The notes: generated by a model not told the origin, from the letters alone. Counted from the stretch's first letter, positions 7,512 through 16,551 are shown. The stretch: DNA of 37,501 bases from Insulibacter thermoxylanivorax (GCF_015472005.1 NZ_BMAQ01000028.1:1-37501), one strand, 5' to 3'. Made by a program: numbers and translations.

Positions 7512-9542
7512 TTAAAACTCAAATTCAACAGCCCCATCTTCGGTTAATTCAAACGGGCCGGGGGTGACATCTGCATCCGGTCGCTTGTTTCCGAAGAAGT
7601 CCGCGTCAAAACGATACGGCGTGCTGTCTGGGTGTTCATATTTCATATCGGCGTGATAGGTCTTGCCAAGCAGGTCGGTGGTGACCACCATCGGGGAGGC
7701 GCCGCGAAGCAATGCGGGCTCACTGATCTGAATCCGCACCTTGCCTTGCGCAGGATGAACCTCCACTTTAATGCCCTCTTGCTTATAAACCTTAGCATCG
7801 GGTTCATGCCGGCTTGGAACGGCATCGTTAAGATAGACATTTCCATCCATAGCCACAGGCAGAACCGCATTCCCTTCGACGATCGTCTTGATGACGTCTT
7901 CTCCAAGCTCAGCAAACTCTTCTTTGCTGTATTCCCACCATTGCTTGTCTTTGACATTCGGATGCTTGTCGTAGCTTCCCAGACCTACGGGGTATAGATA
8001 GCAGATGGAATCGTCCGGAACGCCGTCCATAACGACCTTGCCGTCCTCTCCAATCTCGCCTCTAGGCTTCAGCGGCAGATGTTCAAAGAAGGTGATGGGG
8101 ACAGGTTCTTTGTTCTCGTCATGGTCTCCCAAGAAGATATTGTTATAGTACCTGTCATCGCCGCCGCTAATGTTGGAGTAACCGGCCACGGCCGTCTCGT
8201 GAGGGAAGTGGTACGGCGTGGTACGGCTGAGCTCGGAACGCACGACGAATCTGCCTGTGAACAAGTTATGGACGTATGCTCCGCCTTGAGCCATATTTCT
8301 CACATTCATCAGGGACAGGAACAGATTGTGGTCCACCATATACGGACCATGGCAAACCTCCACAAAGAAGTCCTCAGAAAGATTGTCAAAGAATACATTG
8401 CGGCTGACGCGGGTGCCCTGTGCCTGCCAGTCAAGCCAAACGCCGCGATAACAGCTGTAGATGATATTTCCGCTAATTTCTGTATCCAGGGCAGCATGCA
8501 GTTTGATTCCTGCTACTTCGGCACCGTGTCGGAGGCGTTTATGGTGGATATTGTAGATACGGTTATTATAGATGCGGCTGAAGGCACCGCCCATATGCCC
8601 TACGATGCCTGCCTGTTCACAATCGTGGATGACATTGTTCCGTACGATGTGACCGCCGACCCGGTCCTTATGCCATCCGCCGGTGTGCAGTGCGCGGAGG
8701 ATTACTTCCTGTTCACGCTGCGTGCCGCCTTTCTTGTGTCTGCCATTCACCGTGTCGTGGCCCGTACCGATCGGCGTCCCCAGGCTGATCCCGACGTTCT
8801 TGGATTCATAGATGAGATTGTTTTCGATGATCCATCCCTTGCTCCAGTGAGGGCCGATCAGACCTTCTTGGTAAGCTGTCGGCGGCGCCCATTGCGGAGC
8901 TGCTTGACGCAGTGTGAATCCGCTTACGGTAATATAGTTAATTCCCGGTTTGTCTGGCCAGAAGCAATAAGGACGGACACTGATCTCGACATTTTCCTTG
9001 CGAGGATCTTTGCCGCCAAAGTTCGCCCAAATTTTCGTTGTTGCAGGACCAACTTCGGCATACCATTTGAGGAGCGAGTCCTCGGGATACTTGGCATCGG
9101 GCCAAACTTCGGGATTGCGTACTTGATCCAAGCTTGCGCATTCGTACAAGGATTTGCAATTCAGGTACACATCGCCGAGATGAACGGGAAAAGCACCATC
9201 AAACAGCCAGTCCCCGCTCAGTTCAACTTCGAAAGGGTTGCGAATAGAAAAGATCGAATTGGGTACTTCTGTGCTCCAAACACCGTCTCCTTCTTCCTTC
9301 CAGTCGGTAATGCGTTCAGCTCCTGTGATGACAACTTCCCCGTCGCCTGCGGAGCGATAGACGATTCTATGCTCCTCTGTTCCGCTGTTAGCTGGATTCA
9401 CCCATTCTCGATAAACTCCTGCATGAACGATCACGGTATCACCAGGCATGGCAATCGCTGCAGCGCGTGATATGGTGCGAAAAGGCTGATCAGCTGTACC
9501 CTTAGCCTGGTCATCTCCGTGTACGGACACGTGATATTCCAT
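7512..9542 (-). CDS. Glycoside hydrolase family 120 beta-xylosidase
   Basis: 676 aa with no signal peptide, so cytoplasmic. The protein follows Thermoanaerobacterium XylC (GH120) along its length: an N-terminal start of a right-handed beta-helix (GTADQPFRTISRAA, GDTVIVHAGVYREW), an inserted beta-sandwich, and the helix core with WAPPTAYQEGLIGPHWSKGW. The catalytic pair is visible: Asp371 in VWLDWQAQGTR (nucleophile in XylC) and Glu395 in VEVCHGPYMVDHN (acid/base). The GIKLHAALD stretch before them is also kept. The expected role is removing xylose from xylo-oligosaccharides. ATG 9542 has AAGGAG upstream. The nearby AraC regulator and oligosaccharide ABC transporter fit a xylan-utilisation module. 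It was identified by recalled family sequence, not a search. Confidence 0.88.
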   Translation of the reverse strand: MEYHVSVHGDDQAKGTADQPFRTISRAAAIAMPGDTVIVHAGVYREWVNPANSGTEEHRIVYRSAGDGEVVITGAERITDWKEEGDGVWSTEVPNSIFSIRNPFEVELSGDWLFDGAFPVHLGDVYLNCKSLYECASLDQVRNPEVWPDAKYPEDSLLKWYAEVGPATTKIWANFGGKDPRKENVEISVRPYCFWPDKPGINYITVSGFTLRQAAPQWAPPTAYQEGLIGPHWSKGWIIENNLIYESKNVGISLGTPIGTGHDTVNGRHKKGGTQREQEVILRALHTGGWHKDRVGGHIVRNNVIHDCEQAGIVGHMGGAFSRIYNNRIYNIHHKRLRHGAEVAGIKLHAALDTEISGNIIYSCYRGVWLDWQAQGTRVSRNVFFDNLSEDFFVEVCHGPYMVDHNLFLSLMNVRNMAQGGAYVHNLFTGRFVVRSELSRTTPYHFPHETAVAGYSNISGGDDRYYNNIFLGDHDENKEPVPITFFEHLPLKPRGEIGEDGKVVMDGVPDDSICYLYPVGLGSYDKHPNVKDKQWWEYSKEEFAELGEDVIKTIVEGNAVLPVAMDGNVYLNDAVPSRHEPDAKVYKQEGIKVEVHPAQGKVRIQISEPALLRGASPMVVTTDLLGKTYHADMKYEHPDSTPYRFDADFFGNKRPDADVTPGPFELTEDGAVEFEF

Positions 9543-9753
9543 AGGATCACTCCTTCTTCTCTACTTAAAAGGTCGTTGTTGGTGAAAATCTGCCACTGGA
9601 TAAAAGGAAAAGAAAACGGTTTAATAGGAACACTGTTGTCCATTATATCTCATTAATCAAGGAGTTTGAATGACCTGCGACGATGTTAACTGACACCATC
9701 CTCCTAATAAAACAAAAATCCGCCAAAATATAGGCGACTTCCCAGGATTAACA

Positions 9754-9762
9754 TGGTATAAT
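9754..9762 (+). promoter_or_regulatory. Extended -10 promoter of holin-like toxin mRNA
   Basis: TGGTATAAT is a perfect extended -10 element (TGnTATAAT). No good -35 is visible. It gives an untranslated leader of about 50 nt before the TTG start at 9818. Confidence 0.55.
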
Positions 9763-9790
9763 TGGCTTGTACAACTCAACTTGTGGTGGT

Positions 9791-9817
9791 GCATCCCTCC
9801 TGAAAGGAGGTGATTGC
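9791..9817 (+). promoter_or_regulatory. Hairpin sequestering the toxin Shine-Dalgarno
   Basis: CCTCCT pairs perfectly with AGGAGG across a GAA loop. The stem extends through GCATC with GAT and GC, with two bulged T residues. The whole ribosome binding site is in the stem, so translation should be blocked unless the structure opens. This is typical of type I toxin mRNAs. Confidence 0.6.
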
Positions 9818-10000
9818 TTGTTTACGTTTCAAGATTTACTTGGATTCGGCCTGCTAATCCTTACTCTGATCTCAGTAGTAGCAGCTATCATGTCACTTAT
9901 GAATTCGAATTCGAAACGTAAATGTAGATCTCCTGATATGAATATTGACAATATTCAGAATTCATATAAAATTGAGCAAAACAGCGAGGGGGGTAAATGA
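9818..10000 (+). CDS. Holin-like toxin peptide (type I toxin candidate)
   Basis: 60 aa from TTG 9818, chosen because AAAGGAGGTGA lies just upstream. Residues 1-30 (MFTFQDLLGFGLLILTLISV and the following spans) form one membrane helix, followed by NSNSKRK. This matches the Firmicutes putative holin-like toxin family (Hol_Tox), whose members are small membrane peptides controlled by antisense RNA. Typical members are 30-40 aa; the extra polar tail of about 25 residues here is unusual. Its stop codon overlaps the start of a second small ORF (ATGA). I could not identify a convincing antisense RNA promoter. Confidence 0.55.
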   Translation: MFTFQDLLGFGLLILTLISVVAAIMSLMNSNSKRKCRSPDMNIDNIQNSYKIEQNSEGGK

Positions 10001-10083
10001 ATATTAGAGAAATCTGCAAGGAAATAGACACAAATGAGGTGGTCGGAGGGGAATTGCAGTTACCGGCGACGCAGGGTTTATAG
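9997..10083 (+). CDS. 28-aa ORF overlapping the toxin stop
   Basis: The ATG at 9997 overlaps the toxin TGA (ATGA), with a GAGGGGGG run 3 nt upstream. The product starts MNIREICKEIDTNEVV and is hydrophilic. The arrangement suggests translational coupling, but length and composition alone do not prove a gene. It may be a truncated regulator. Confidence 0.3.
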   Translation: MNIREICKEIDTNEVVGGELQLPATQGL

Positions 10084-10148
10084 GGTGAAGATAACAGCCA
10101 AACAGCGATATAAGCGAATGATTACAAGTCCTTATTGGAGGGATGCAT

Positions 10149-10943
10149 ATGGGCGTGGAAATCAACGACTCCATCATTCCCGATATCGGGTACTTGATCT
10201 ATCGAAAATGTACGCCGACTTGGGAGATTGCGGAGAATGAGATCTCCTTCTATGACCTCACCTATGTCGTGGAAGGGAGGGGAGTCTATATCATCAACGG
10301 CGTCCCATACGAGGTGAAGAAAGGGGATGTGCTCTGCATTCCCAAGGGCAGCATTCGCAAAGCCTATTGTTTCGCAGAAGACCTCATGCACCTGTACTCA
10401 GCGAACTTCAAGCTCTACGATCTGAATGGACAGCCAGCCTCCGGCCTGCCGCTTCCTCTGCTGTCGCACATCGGCATCAAGAATGACCTGATCGAGCTCT
10501 TCAGCGACCTATCCAATGCCTGGGTGCAGAAGGAAACCGGGTATCTCATCAAGACAAGAGGCCTGCTGCTCGTCATCATCCATCGACTGATCGAGCTGAT
10601 CCTCTTGAACAAAGACTCGATCAGCATGGATTATAGGGTGACCAAGGTGATGAATTACATCTCCGAAAACTACGCAAGCCACATCACAGTCCAAGAACTC
10701 GCCGATCTAGTGGGGCTCAATCATGTATATTTCGGAGCGCTGTTCAAAAAAGAAACGGGCATGCTGATCAAGCAATATTTGGCGCAAACGAGGATCAATC
10801 ACGCACAGGACATGCTGCAGAACGGTGAGTGCAATGTCAGTGAAGCCGCAGAACGCTGCGGTTACAGGGATCTGACGCATTTTCGCAAACAGTTCAAGAA
10901 GATCAAAGGCTATCCGCCCTCGCATTGCTTAAGGAAGTCCTAG
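10149..10943 (+). CDS. AraC-family regulator of the sugar module
   Basis: 264 aa. The N-terminal cupin-like sensor domain (YVVEGRGVYIINGVPYEVKKGD) probably binds a sugar. The C-terminal domain has two helix-turn-helix motifs: VQELADLVGLNHVYFGALFK, and NVSEAAERCGYRDLTHFRKQ followed by FKKIKGYPPS, the AraC signature. ATG 10149 lies 6 nt after GGAGGG; ATG 10143 abuts it and is unlikely. It sits between the GH120 gene and the ABC operon, so it is the likely local activator; the inducer is presumably a xylo-oligosaccharide (inference). Confidence 0.88.
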   Translation: MGVEINDSIIPDIGYLIYRKCTPTWEIAENEISFYDLTYVVEGRGVYIINGVPYEVKKGDVLCIPKGSIRKAYCFAEDLMHLYSANFKLYDLNGQPASGLPLPLLSHIGIKNDLIELFSDLSNAWVQKETGYLIKTRGLLLVIIHRLIELILLNKDSISMDYRVTKVMNYISENYASHITVQELADLVGLNHVYFGALFKKETGMLIKQYLAQTRINHAQDMLQNGECNVSEAAERCGYRDLTHFRKQFKKIKGYPPSHCLRKS

Positions 10944-11408
10944 CAAGCACTGTTTTCTAAATCCTTGTCACACAAAAATTCTCTTTAATTAGTCTCCATT
11001 AACTTAAGTCCGTCTATTGTCCGAAATTCGCTTCAATGCTAATTTAAACTAAAGATCATAAGCGGCCGTATCCCTTGAATCCAGCCGCTGATCGTCGAGT
11101 TTTGCAGGAAAGGAATATTAAATCACACCCTTTGTCAGAGGATTAGAGTCCTATAATTTAACCGCAGGAGGGTACTAAGGATTGACCTTGCATTTTCCAC
11201 GGGGGAAATCAAGGAAACAGGGGTTGATATGTGGATACGGATGAAAACATGATCATTTATTCAAGCTAACTTGATAACGCTTACATATGTGAACAGCAGA
11301 CCAACACCAAGATCATCGACATGCAGCAAGGCTGAAACAGGGGATCCATCGGCTCTTTGCCGTGGATTCTTGGTACAAATCCGAAATGACATGTGGGGCG
11401 ATTCATCG
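10944..11408 (+). other. Long leader before the ABC operon
   Basis: No gene is supported here. It holds a TATAAT at 11152 without a well-spaced -35 (TTGTCA at 11132 is only 14 nt away). A hairpin with CCTTG/CAAGG arms lies at 11186-11214, and a cre site at 11272. The frame of the first permease is open from TTG 11271, but the residues before 11409 look non-coding. Confidence 0.5.
11272..11285. promoter_or_regulatory. cre site (CcpA operator)
   Basis: TGATAACGCTTACA is a full match to the cre consensus TGWNANCGNTNWCA. It lies about 125 nt before the first permease start, so CcpA could repress the transporter when preferred sugars are present. Confidence 0.65.
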
Positions 11409-12338
11409 ATGTTCAATATCAATATGAATAAAACCATGAACTATCTAAGGCGTTACTGGGTCCTGTATGTGATGCTGATTCTTCCGTTGGCCTTCTTTAT
11501 CATCTTCCGTTATATCCCGATGGGCTATATTCAGATCGCATTCAAGAAATACAGCATCGTCCAAAGTCCTTGGGAGATGGCATGGGCCGACCATAACGGG
11601 TTTGAATATTTCATTCAGGCATTTTCCAATCGGGACTTTTTGTATGCGCTTAGAAATACGCTGATGCTGAATTTTCTAGACCTGCTCTTTGGCTTTCCGG
11701 CGCCGATCATCCTTGCGCTGATCTTAAATGAACTCGCTTTCAAACGCTTCAAGCGATTCACCCAAACCGTGGTTTATCTGCCTCACTTCCTGTCCTGGGT
11801 CATCATCGCCGGAATGGCGCTGCAGCTCTTCGCACCGACTTCGGGGCTGGTCAACATCATGCTGCAGAGGATGGGGTTCGAACCCATCCCCTTCTTGAAT
11901 GACCCTGTGTATTGGGTGATCACCTACGTCCTGCTGGGGATCTGGCAGAGCGTCGGTTGGAACACGATCATCTATTTAGCAGCGATTGCAGGGATCAACC
12001 CGGAATTGTATGAGGCAGCATCGGTGGATGGAGCCGGCCGCTTCCGTAAGATCTGGCACGTCACGCTGCCCGGACTTCGTCCGACGATCATCGTCCTGCT
12101 GATCCTGAGCTTGGGTCAGATCTTGAGCAGTGAATTCGACAGACCTTACGCGCTCAGCAATAAACTGGTCACCGATGTTTCTAATGTGATCTCGATCTTC
12201 GTCTACAACTACGGTATTCGTGGACTGCAGTTTTCACTCTCCACTGCCGTTGGTCTATTCCAATCCGTTGTATGTGTCATCTTCTTGTTCGCGGCCAACG
12301 CACTGGCCAAAAAAACCGGCGAACGCGGCATTTGGTAG
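11409..12338 (+). CDS. Sugar ABC transporter permease, LplB-like
   Basis: About 309 aa with six membrane spans. A short basic N-terminus (MNYLRRYW) leads into a first span, and the ATPase-docking EAA loop reads YEAASVDGAGRFRKIWHVTLPG. It belongs to the LplB/YtcP-type oligosaccharide importers (CUT1) that use a shared MsmK/MsmX ATPase encoded elsewhere; no ATPase is present in this operon. I prefer ATG 11409, with GGGG 10 nt upstream; ATG 11391 and ATG 11424 are alternatives. The second permease follows after 12 nt. Confidence 0.88.
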   Translation: MFNINMNKTMNYLRRYWVLYVMLILPLAFFIIFRYIPMGYIQIAFKKYSIVQSPWEMAWADHNGFEYFIQAFSNRDFLYALRNTLMLNFLDLLFGFPAPIILALILNELAFKRFKRFTQTVVYLPHFLSWVIIAGMALQLFAPTSGLVNIMLQRMGFEPIPFLNDPVYWVITYVLLGIWQSVGWNTIIYLAAIAGINPELYEAASVDGAGRFRKIWHVTLPGLRPTIIVLLILSLGQILSSEFDRPYALSNKLVTDVSNVISIFVYNYGIRGLQFSLSTAVGLFQSVVCVIFLFAANALAKKTGERGIW

Positions 12339-12350
12339 GAGGGTTGTCAC

Positions 12351-13220
12351 ATGGTGAAATCAAGAAGTGCCAAAATCGGAGACTGGATCATCGTCATCAT
12401 CTGTATATGGTGTATACTCGTCTGTCTGCTGCCGGTATTGAACATCCTGGCGCGGTCTTTAAGCTCAGCAGATGCCTTGATTAAGAATGAAGTGCTGCTT
12501 TGGCCCAAAGGACTGAATTTTGATGCCTATGCGATGGTATTGGGCGATTCCAAATACACCTGGTCCCTGGCGTGGACGGCGATCTTGACGGTGATCTGCA
12601 CAATCTGGTCCTTGTTTATGACGATCATGTGCGCATATCCGCTGATCTACGACAACTTGAAGGGCAAGAAGTTCTTCATCGCGCTGATTCTCTTTACCAT
12701 GTACTTCAATGCGGGGACGATCCCCATGTACTTGCTCTTGAAGGAGCTGCACCTTCTCAACCATCCGCTGGTATTGATCATCCCGAACTGTATCAGCGTG
12801 TTCTACGTCATCATCTTGCGCAGCTTCTTGTTCGGGATCCCGGAGAGCCTCAGGGAATCTGCAGAACTCGATGGAGCAGGGCCGTTCAGGATTCTGGTGA
12901 ACGTCTATCTGCCGCTGTCCACTCCTGTACTTGCGACGCTCGCACTGTTCTATGCGGTAGGAAGATGGAACGGCTTCTCTGATGCTCTGATGTATATGTC
13001 CGATCGCAAATACTATCCGATCCAACTGCTGCTGTATAACATCCTGAACAGCATCAACAGCATCGAGGTGGCGACGCAGGAAGGATTTACGACCCCGGGA
13101 TTGTCTGAGACGATCAAATCCGCAACGGTGATGTTTGCGACCGTACCGATCCTGCTGGTATACCCGTGGCTGCAGAAGTATTTTATCTCGGGTGTGACGC
13201 TCGGCGCTGTGAAAGGTTGA
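12351..13220 (+). CDS. Sugar ABC transporter permease, LplC/YtcP-like
   Basis: 289 aa with six membrane spans. The EAA loop reads RESAELDGAGPFRILVNVYLP, and the C-terminus ends FISGVTLGAVKG, which is characteristic of this family. ATG 12351 is preceded by GGAGGG. It pairs with the upstream permease to form the membrane channel of a CUT1 oligosaccharide importer. The stop is 90 nt before the binding-protein gene, and a hairpin stands between them. Confidence 0.92.
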   Translation: MVKSRSAKIGDWIIVIICIWCILVCLLPVLNILARSLSSADALIKNEVLLWPKGLNFDAYAMVLGDSKYTWSLAWTAILTVICTIWSLFMTIMCAYPLIYDNLKGKKFFIALILFTMYFNAGTIPMYLLLKELHLLNHPLVLIIPNCISVFYVIILRSFLFGIPESLRESAELDGAGPFRILVNVYLPLSTPVLATLALFYAVGRWNGFSDALMYMSDRKYYPIQLLLYNILNSINSIEVATQEGFTTPGLSETIKSATVMFATVPILLVYPWLQKYFISGVTLGAVKG

Positions 13221-13247
13221 AGCTTTGGTTGAGGCTTTGTGTACGGT

Positions 13248-13271
13248 AAAAATTGACGAAAGTCAATTTTT
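13248..13271 (+). terminator. Perfect hairpin between permease and binding protein
   Basis: Ten-bp arms (AAAAATTGAC and its exact complement) enclose a GAAA tetraloop, and the right arm ends in five T. It may act as a partial terminator, or as a 5' stabiliser that raises binding-protein mRNA over permease mRNA, as is common in ABC operons. Confidence 0.6.
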
Positions 13272-13310
13272 ATAAAATCAATATTGCTCATGAAGTGAGG
13301 GGGACTGAAT

Positions 13311-15026
13311 ATGGGGCTACGTAAAGGGTTGACCATCCTAACCTTATGCCTGGCTTTTGTGTTGGTGATGGCAGCATGTACCAAGGACAACAATGCAGAA
13401 CCAACGCCGAATACGCAGACGCCTGCAAGCAACAATGATGCGAGCGGCTCAGGCGGTACCGATTCCAGATTAGAGGCATTGGGTCTGGATGCCAACTTGC
13501 GGTTCAAGGAGACGCGGAAGATCACCGTAGAGATCTATGACCGCGGCAATGACGGGGGAACGCCTCCGGAGGATAACTTCTATACCGACTATATTAAAGA
13601 AGGCTTGCTTCGCGATCACAACATCGAGGTTGAATTTGTTCCTGTACCGCGCTGGACAGAGGTGGAGGTCATTAACAACCTGCTGGCGGCGAATCAAGCG
13701 CCGGATATCAGCGTCACCTACTCCTACCCAACGATTCAAGCCTATGCCAATATGGGCGGTGTACTGGACCTGAATCCTTATCTGGAGGAGTACAAAGATC
13801 TGCTGCCAGACTTGTGGGATCTGCTCACGGATTCGAACATCTACTGGAACCAAGATCCCCATACGGGAACGATCTGGGCGATTGAAGCGCGGCTTGCCGT
13901 TCTGAACCGGATCAACACCTTCGTGCGTGAAGACTGGCTGCAGAAGCTGGGGCTGGAGGCGCCTACGACCCTGCAGGAATTCGAGGATATGCTCATCGCC
14001 TTCAGAGACAATGCTTCCTTGCTGCTGGGTGATGAAGCAGATAAGATGATTCCGTTCTCGACCAGCTTCGATATCGGCTGGCGGGCAGATCATCTGCTGA
14101 CGTCCTTCGTGCCGAATGATATTACGGATAAGGATATCTATGTCTACGGCTTTGACGACAGGCATTTCCTGCTGCCGAATTACAAAGAAGGCGTCAGAGT
14201 CTTGAACAAATGGTATAACGAAGGACTCATCTGGAAGGATTTCTCGCTGTATCCGGCAGGGGATCCAACAGAGGATAACTTGATGAAAGCAGGCTATGTG
14301 GGTGCATTCATCCACAACTGGGACTATCCGTATCGCAACGGTGAAGACAGCATCCATGCGAATCTGCAGCGTCTCGTTGGGCCGGATGCAGCCTTTGTCG
14401 CCGTGGAGCCGTTCCCGAACGATGCCGGTGTGTATAAGAAGTTCTTGTCCGGTCCGATCGACCGCAAAATCTTCTTCCCGGCAACGAACGACGAGCCGCT
14501 TGCATCGCTGCTCTATCTGAACTGGATCTCCAAGCTGGAGAACCGCCTCTTCCTGCAATTTGGCGAGGAAGGCGTAACGCATGAGAAGCTGGAGGACGGT
14601 TCCTATAAGACGCTTGCTGCAACCGGCGAGAAGATCATGAACTCGCCTGCGAACATCGACTATACGCTGACCATAAACGGTCTGGACCTCGGCGATCCGG
14701 ATCTGACCGTCAAGTCCATCGCCAACGGTTATGCCGGCGTAGATAAGCGGTATGTTGAGATCGCTCACCGGATCACGACGAACCAAGGACGTATCGGCAA
14801 GAACGTCAACGTAGGCGAGATCAAGTCCGAAGCAGGGCAGGGTCAAGCGCTTAAGGAGAAGCGGGATGCGATCCTGAACCGGGCCGTCGTCGCACCGCCG
14901 GATCAGTTTGACCAAATCTACGATTCCGGTATGGAGGATTACCTCAGATCCGGTGGTCAAGCGATTATCGACGAGCGCAGAGCGGCTTGGGAAGCCGTTT
15001 ACGGCGATAAGACGATGTTGGATTAA
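13311..15026 (+). CDS. Extracellular sugar-binding lipoprotein, LipO/YtcQ-like
   Basis: 571 aa. A signal peptide ends in the lipobox VMAAC at residues 20-24, followed by a Thr/Asn/Pro-rich linker that tethers the protein to the membrane. The rest is a large family 1 solute-binding protein of the LipO/YtcQ group (ITVEIYDRGND, EVINNLLAANQAPDISVTY, REDWLQKLGLEAPTTLQEFE). It should deliver an oligosaccharide, probably xylo-oligosaccharide by context, to the two permeases. ATG 13311 has GAGGGGG upstream. A strong terminator follows. Confidence 0.92.
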   Translation: MGLRKGLTILTLCLAFVLVMAACTKDNNAEPTPNTQTPASNNDASGSGGTDSRLEALGLDANLRFKETRKITVEIYDRGNDGGTPPEDNFYTDYIKEGLLRDHNIEVEFVPVPRWTEVEVINNLLAANQAPDISVTYSYPTIQAYANMGGVLDLNPYLEEYKDLLPDLWDLLTDSNIYWNQDPHTGTIWAIEARLAVLNRINTFVREDWLQKLGLEAPTTLQEFEDMLIAFRDNASLLLGDEADKMIPFSTSFDIGWRADHLLTSFVPNDITDKDIYVYGFDDRHFLLPNYKEGVRVLNKWYNEGLIWKDFSLYPAGDPTEDNLMKAGYVGAFIHNWDYPYRNGEDSIHANLQRLVGPDAAFVAVEPFPNDAGVYKKFLSGPIDRKIFFPATNDEPLASLLYLNWISKLENRLFLQFGEEGVTHEKLEDGSYKTLAATGEKIMNSPANIDYTLTINGLDLGDPDLTVKSIANGYAGVDKRYVEIAHRITTNQGRIGKNVNVGEIKSEAGQGQALKEKRDAILNRAVVAPPDQFDQIYDSGMEDYLRSGGQAIIDERRAAWEAVYGDKTMLD

Positions 15027-15056
15027 CGAACAGCTGCGTTTAGTGCAGCAGTAGTT

Positions 15057-15086
15057 GGAGGCCTGCCCGTGCAGGCCTCCTTTTTT
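15057..15086 (+). terminator. Sugar operon terminator
   Basis: A perfect 10-bp stem (GGAGGCCTGC / GCAGGCCTCC) with a CCGT loop is followed by TTTTTT. Confidence 0.9.
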
Positions 15087-15097
15087 GATGTTATGTC

Positions 15098-15123
15098 AAA
15101 AAAGCCGCCGAATGATCGGCAGC
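15098..15123 (-). terminator. Terminator of the two-component operon
   Basis: On the minus strand GCTGCCGA pairs with TCGGCGGC (one G-U pair) around a 4-nt loop, followed by TTTTTT. Confidence 0.75.
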
Positions 15124-15165
15124 TTCTTTAGCTGATCTTCTAGGAAGTTTTCAATATAGGAATGT

Positions 15166-16549
15166 TTATTCGATCGCAGGCAGCATGATCTCTGCACGGA
15201 AGCCTTTGCCGAGCTCGCTGTTAAGGATCAGCTGCCCTTGATGGGCCTTAGCGATCCGTGCGACCATCGGAAGTCCTAAGCCGTGGCCGTTGCTGCGGGG
15301 CTGTTTTCTTCGAGAAGAGTAGGGCAGTTCCAAAAGATCAGGAAAATCTTGCGGATCCATCCCCTTCCCGTTATCAGCGACGATCAGACGGCAGGTGTGC
15401 TCACCTTCCTGCCGGGATATCCGAAGTTCAATCCGGCAGCCGCCGGGATTGTGGTTGATGCTGTTCTGGATCAGGTTGCTGACTGCGCGGGTGAGCAGCC
15501 GTTCATCCCCATGCACCACAGCCGTTTCGTCCAGCTCCTCGATCTCCAGTTCGTAGCGTTCATCCAATCCTTGGTTTAAGAAATCGGAGGCGATCTGCCT
15601 TGCCAATGCAGACAGACGGATCGGCTTCCGGTCCAGAGGCTGCATCTCATACTCCAGCATGGAGACCAGGTTTAAATCATGCACAAGCGCTCGCAGCTTC
15701 TCCGCTTGCTGCCGAATGATGCCTGCTTGCCGCCTCGATTCGATAGGGAGTTCGCTGTTTTCCTCCAGGCCGCTGGCATAACCGAGCACCATCGAAAGGG
15801 GAGTGCGGATATCGTGGGAGATGCCGGCGATCCAGTTGGACCGGGCTTCGTCCCGGGCTTTTAGGCTGTTGCTTTTCTGCTGCAGCAGGGCGGACACGCG
15901 GTTGACGCTTTGCGCCAGATTGGCTAAGACCCCTTTGGGCTCGATATAGACCTCGCGATCCTCGGCCAGGCTTTCGATGCCCTGCGTGATGGGGCGGATG
16001 GAGCGAATCAGTCTGGCGCCGATGATCAGCGACAGCAGCAATCCTAAGGCAATATTTGCGGCCAGCAAGGAAGCGATCTTCAGCGGCAGGGAAGAAACCC
16101 AATTCGTAGGGCAAGACATAAAGATATTTGGCCAAGCTGTTCTTAGGGTATCCAACGACGACGATCCCTTCTTCATGCTCCCAGACAAAGACCGGGTAAT
16201 CCATTAAGTAGCTGCGTGAGAACTTGGATACATCGGCCAAAGAATACACCCTGGGCAGTTCATCCGGCAGTTCATACTCCCAGATCACATGCCCCGCATC
16301 TTCAATGAGCATGGCCCAAGCGCGATTCTGCTTCAGCAGTTCAGCGGCGGATGGCTCCAGCATATAGGCGCCGGAGGAAGTGTGCAAGCCCTCCGCCGTT
16401 TGCTCCACCACCGTGCTGGGGGATTGTCCCTCGTTCATGCCGCTGAATACCAAGACGCCGAGTAAGATGAAGTTGATGATCAGCAGCAAGATGGAGATCA
16501 CCATCGTTGCGCCTACAAATCGTCTTAGAATACGAACCGAGCCCTCCAT
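15166..16549 (-). pseudogene. Sensor histidine kinase, frameshifted
   Basis: The kinase is in two frames that overlap between 15677 and 16188. The first frame (from ATG 16549, GAGGGG upstream) gives a membrane span, an extracellular sensor of about 120 aa, and then loses sense after LPYELG. The second frame continues with the second span (LLAANIALGLLLSLIIGARL), a HAMP-like linker, the H-box GISHDIRTPLS, the N-box NLIQNSINHN, and the ATP-binding NGKGMDP and GHGLGLPM. The break is near 16095-16103, at a GGGTTT run. Removing one base there joins the frames as YELVSSLPLK. As written, the product would lack the catalytic domain. It could be a real mutation or a sequencing indel. It probably sensed peptide antibiotics, given the adjacent LanFEG genes. 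Confidence 0.85.
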
Positions 16550-16551
16550 AC

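Noticed and set aside
8079-9470. 463-aa open frame antisense to GH120
   Set aside because: It lies opposite a well-conserved enzyme and has no family motifs; long antisense frames are common opposite GC-rich genes.
11271-11408. N-terminal extension of the first permease from TTG 11271
   Set aside because: It has no ribosome binding site, overlaps the cre site, and encodes polar sequence unlike permease N-termini.
13470-14960. 496-aa open frame antisense to the binding protein
   Set aside because: It is a shadow of the lipoprotein gene with no motifs and no ribosome binding site.
16090-16110. Programmed -1 frameshift (G GGT TTC) in the kinase
   Set aside because: The heptamer fits the slippery pattern, but a -1 shift leads to a stop within a few codons; the kinase continues in the +1 frame.
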